Positions 13,054-15,189 of a DNA stretch of 15,189 bases are shown piece by piece. This stretch comes from JAABTH01 sp964492615. Lineage in GTDB: Bacteria > Bacillota > Dethiobacteria > DTU022. The number at the start of each line of letters is the position of its first letter. The stretch's first letter is position 1. The stretch covers positions 1 to 15,189 of the forward strand of contig CAZBKZ010000052.1 in assembly GCA_964492615.1 (NCBI GenBank), in the 5' to 3' direction. A model generated the notes under the pieces. It worked only from the letters and a program-made list of their open reading frames with translations. It was not told where the DNA came from and searched no databases. The position numbers and the translations under genes are program-made.

Positions 13054-15132
13054 ATGAGCAAAGAAGCACAATTAAAACAGATTAGAAACATCGGTATAGC
13101 CGCTCACATTGATGCAGGCAAAACTACAACCACAGAGAGAATTCTCTTTTATACAGGGCGTTTGCACAGGCTTGGCGAAACCCATGAAGGTACAGCTACC
13201 ATGGATTGGATGGCCCAGGAACAGGAACGAGGCATTACTATTACATCTGCTGCCACATCCTGTCGATGGCATGACGCTTTGATAAACATTATCGACACGC
13301 CCGGACACGTGGACTTTACTGTTGAGGTAGAACGTTCACTGCGTGTGCTGGACGGAATGGTAGCTATTTTTTGTGCAAAGGGCGGTGTTGAGCCCCAGTC
13401 TGAGACTGTTTGGAGGCAGGCTGATCGTTATCATGTGCCACGGCTGGCATATACAAATAAAATGGATGCTGTTGGCGCTGACTTTTTTAATGTTTTGGAA
13501 CAGCTTCGGGAAAGGCTTCATGCTCATGCCCTTCCGTTGCAGCTGCCAATTGGATCTGAAAGCGAGTTTTCAGGTGTAATAGACTTGATATCACAAAAAG
13601 CAATTATTTATGAAGATGATCTCGGCACACGCAGTAATGAAAGTGAAATACCTGAAGAGATGAAAGATCTCTTTGCCGAATATCGCGAAAAAGTGCTTGA
13701 AGCTGCTGCTGATGCTGATGACAAAATAATGGAAAAATATTTCAGCGGTGAAGAAATTGATGCCGCCAGTATATATCAGGCTTTGCGCAAGGCAGTGATA
13801 GATAACAACCTGGTCCCTGTGCTGTGCGGGTCTTCATACAAGAACAAAGGTGTGCAGCCGCTGCTTGATGCAGTTGTCCACCTGTTGCCTTCACCTGTCG
13901 ATGTCGGAGCGGTTAAAGGTTTTAACCCGAATAGTGGTGAAGAGGATTTTCGTTTGCCTTCAAACGATGCTCCCTTTGCAGCGCTGGTATTTAAAATCAT
14001 GGTTGATCCCTTTGTTGGCAAACTGGCTTTTGCGCGGGTTTATTCCGGTACCCTTGATAAAGGGTCGGTCGTTTACAATGCAACTAAGCAGAAACGGCAG
14101 CGAATCGGCAGGCTGATTCGAATGCATGCTAATTTCCGCGAAGAGATTGATTGTGCTGCGACAGGAGACATAATTGCCATCATCGGGCCAAAGGAAATCA
14201 GCACCGGTGATACACTATGTGCGCTTGACAAGCAGATCATGCTGGAAAACATCAGTTTTCCCGAGCCGGTTATTCATGTGGCCATAGAGCCAAAAACAAA
14301 GGCTGATCAGGATAAAATGGCTGTTTCTATGCAGCATTTATCTGAAGAAGATCCAACCTTCCAGATCAATACCGATCAGGATACAGGGCAGACTATTATT
14401 TCTGGGATGGGTGAACTACACCTGGAAATAATTGTCGACCGCCTGCTGCGTGAGTTTAAAGTGCAGGCCAACGTAGGTAATCCACAGGTGGCCTACAAAG
14501 AAACCGTACTTGGTGAAACCGGCGCTGAAGGGAAGTTTGTGCGTCAGTCCGGGGGGCGTGGTCAATATGGCCATGTTGTAATTGAACTATCCCCTCTTGA
14601 GTCCGGTGGCGGATTCGTTTTTGAAAATAAGATTGTGGGCGGCTCAATTCCAAAGGAATTTATTCCATCTGTTGAATCAGGCCTGAAGGAAGCAGCATTA
14701 AATGGTGTTCTGGCCGGTTACCCGGTTGTTGATATAAAAGTAGTTCTTAAGGACGGTTCCTTTCACGAGGTCGATTCTTCCGAACTTGCTTTCCGGATTG
14801 CTGCTTCGAAAGCGCTTAAAACTGCGCTTTCCAAGGCAAAACCTGTGCTCTTGGAGCCGGTTATGAAGGTTGAAGTGTCGGCCCCTGAAGAATACCTCGG
14901 TGATATTATCGGTGACTTCACCGGTCGACGCGGTCGCATTCTCGGTACAGAGCAGAGGAGCGGTTTGCAGGTGGTTAGAGGAGTTGCTCCACTTTCCGAA
15001 ATCTTCGGGTATGCGACTGAACTGCGTTCGCACACCCAGGGGCGGGGAGTATACAATATGGAGTTTTACCGTTATGAAGAGGTACCACAGAGCATTGCTC
15101 AGAAAATAATAACTCAAAACGGTGCTTATTAA
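13054..15132 (+). CDS. fusA: Elongation factor G
   Basis: A 692-residue EF-G, the translational GTPase that drives tRNA-mRNA translocation and, with ribosome recycling factor, splits the ribosome. G1 is AAHIDAGKTTTTER (from residue 16), G2 lies around ERGITITSAATS, G3 is DTPGHVD (81-87) with the catalytic H85, and G4 is NKMD (135-138). Domains II to V follow, including AFKIMVDP-like FKIMVDPFVGKLAFARVYSG, QTIISGMGELHLEIIVDRLL, KFVRQSGGRGQYGHVVIELS and IGDFTGRRGRILGTEQRSG in domain V. The frame is open upstream to 12973, but GAGGAGGG at 13041-13048 and the family N-terminus MSKEAQLKQIRNIG fix the start at 13054. The 114-base gap after rpsG is the longest within this operon and shows no convincing promoter. 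tuf follows after 19 bases. Confidence 0.97.
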   Translation: MSKEAQLKQIRNIGIAAHIDAGKTTTTERILFYTGRLHRLGETHEGTATMDWMAQEQERGITITSAATSCRWHDALINIIDTPGHVDFTVEVERSLRVLDGMVAIFCAKGGVEPQSETVWRQADRYHVPRLAYTNKMDAVGADFFNVLEQLRERLHAHALPLQLPIGSESEFSGVIDLISQKAIIYEDDLGTRSNESEIPEEMKDLFAEYREKVLEAAADADDKIMEKYFSGEEIDAASIYQALRKAVIDNNLVPVLCGSSYKNKGVQPLLDAVVHLLPSPVDVGAVKGFNPNSGEEDFRLPSNDAPFAALVFKIMVDPFVGKLAFARVYSGTLDKGSVVYNATKQKRQRIGRLIRMHANFREEIDCAATGDIIAIIGPKEISTGDTLCALDKQIMLENISFPEPVIHVAIEPKTKADQDKMAVSMQHLSEEDPTFQINTDQDTGQTIISGMGELHLEIIVDRLLREFKVQANVGNPQVAYKETVLGETGAEGKFVRQSGGRGQYGHVVIELSPLESGGGFVFENKIVGGSIPKEFIPSVESGLKEAALNGVLAGYPVVDIKVVLKDGSFHEVDSSELAFRIAASKALKTALSKAKPVLLEPVMKVEVSAPEEYLGDIIGDFTGRRGRILGTEQRSGLQVVRGVAPLSEIFGYATELRSHTQGRGVYNMEFYRYEEVPQSIAQKIITQNGAY

Positions 15133-15151
15133 TAGTTGGAGGTGCATTTAG

Positions 15152-15189
15152 TTGGCTAAGCAGAAGTTTGAGCGGACGAAACCGCACGT
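15152..15189 (+). CDS. tuf: Elongation factor Tu, N-terminal start only (partial)
   Basis: The last bases read TTG then GCTAAGCAGAAGTTTGAGCG and on, translating as (M)AKQKFERTKPH, the standard EF-Tu N-terminus before the first beta strand of the G domain. The rest lies beyond the window. GGAGG at 15138-15142 is 9 bases before the TTG, and no better start codon is available in frame, so this very abundant protein appears to use TTG. It is the last recognisable member of the str operon here, 19 bases after fusA. It is the second tuf gene; the end of the other is at 1-77. Confidence 0.93.
   Translation, partial: MAKQKFERTKPH

Noticed and set aside
1..15189. A previously undescribed system such as a defence island, mobile element or biosynthetic cluster
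   Set aside because: Every large reading frame is a well-known housekeeping gene in its standard order; there are no terminal inverted repeats, integrase or transposase genes, spacer arrays or compositional breaks.

Overview
This is an ordinary, highly conserved housekeeping stretch of a bacterial chromosome: the secE-nusG / L11-L1 / L10-L12 / rpoBC / str region, with every gene on the + strand. The gene order, the small L7Ae-like K-turn protein between rpoC and rpsL, strong AAGGAGG-type ribosome binding sites, use of TTG and GTG starts, a zinc-binding L33, and compact RNA polymerase subunits all point to a Gram-positive Bacillota, most likely a member of the Clostridia of moderate GC. This placement is from recognition of the proteins, not from a search.

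Layout. The last codons of one EF-Tu gene (to 77) are followed by an intrinsic terminator. A promoter at 184-212 then starts rpmG, secE, nusG, rplK and rplA (250-2574). An L10-type leader with a terminator and a competing pairing (2597-2727) precedes rplJ and rplL (2765-3697), which end at a strong terminator (3725-3760). A 417-base gap holds a near-ideal extended -10 promoter and a structured rpoB leader, then rpoB and rpoC (4115-11701). A second near-ideal promoter (11713-11741) starts the str operon: rplGB, rpsL, rpsG, fusA and the first codons of a second EF-Tu gene (from 15152), cut by the window edge.

How the parts work together. SecE is the translocon subunit; NusG, RpoB and RpoC form the core of the elongating transcription machine; L33, L11, L1, L10, L7/L12, S12 and S7 are ribosomal; EF-G and EF-Tu drive elongation. 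The visible control signals divide the region into at least four separately controlled blocks, with probable feedback by L1 (hairpins before rplK and rplA) and by L10-L12 (attenuator before rplJ).

No mobile element, CRISPR array, RNA gene or unknown protein system is visible. What is worth a second look is regulatory or structural: a hairpin between the nusG Shine-Dalgarno and its start codon; a possible leader peptide overlapping alternative hairpins ahead of rpoB; a perfect inverted repeat centred on the predicted rpoB transcription start; a pair of similar L1-operator-like hairpins; and long acidic, probably disordered extensions on RpoB (C-terminal, about 140 residues) and NusG (N-terminal, about 28 residues).
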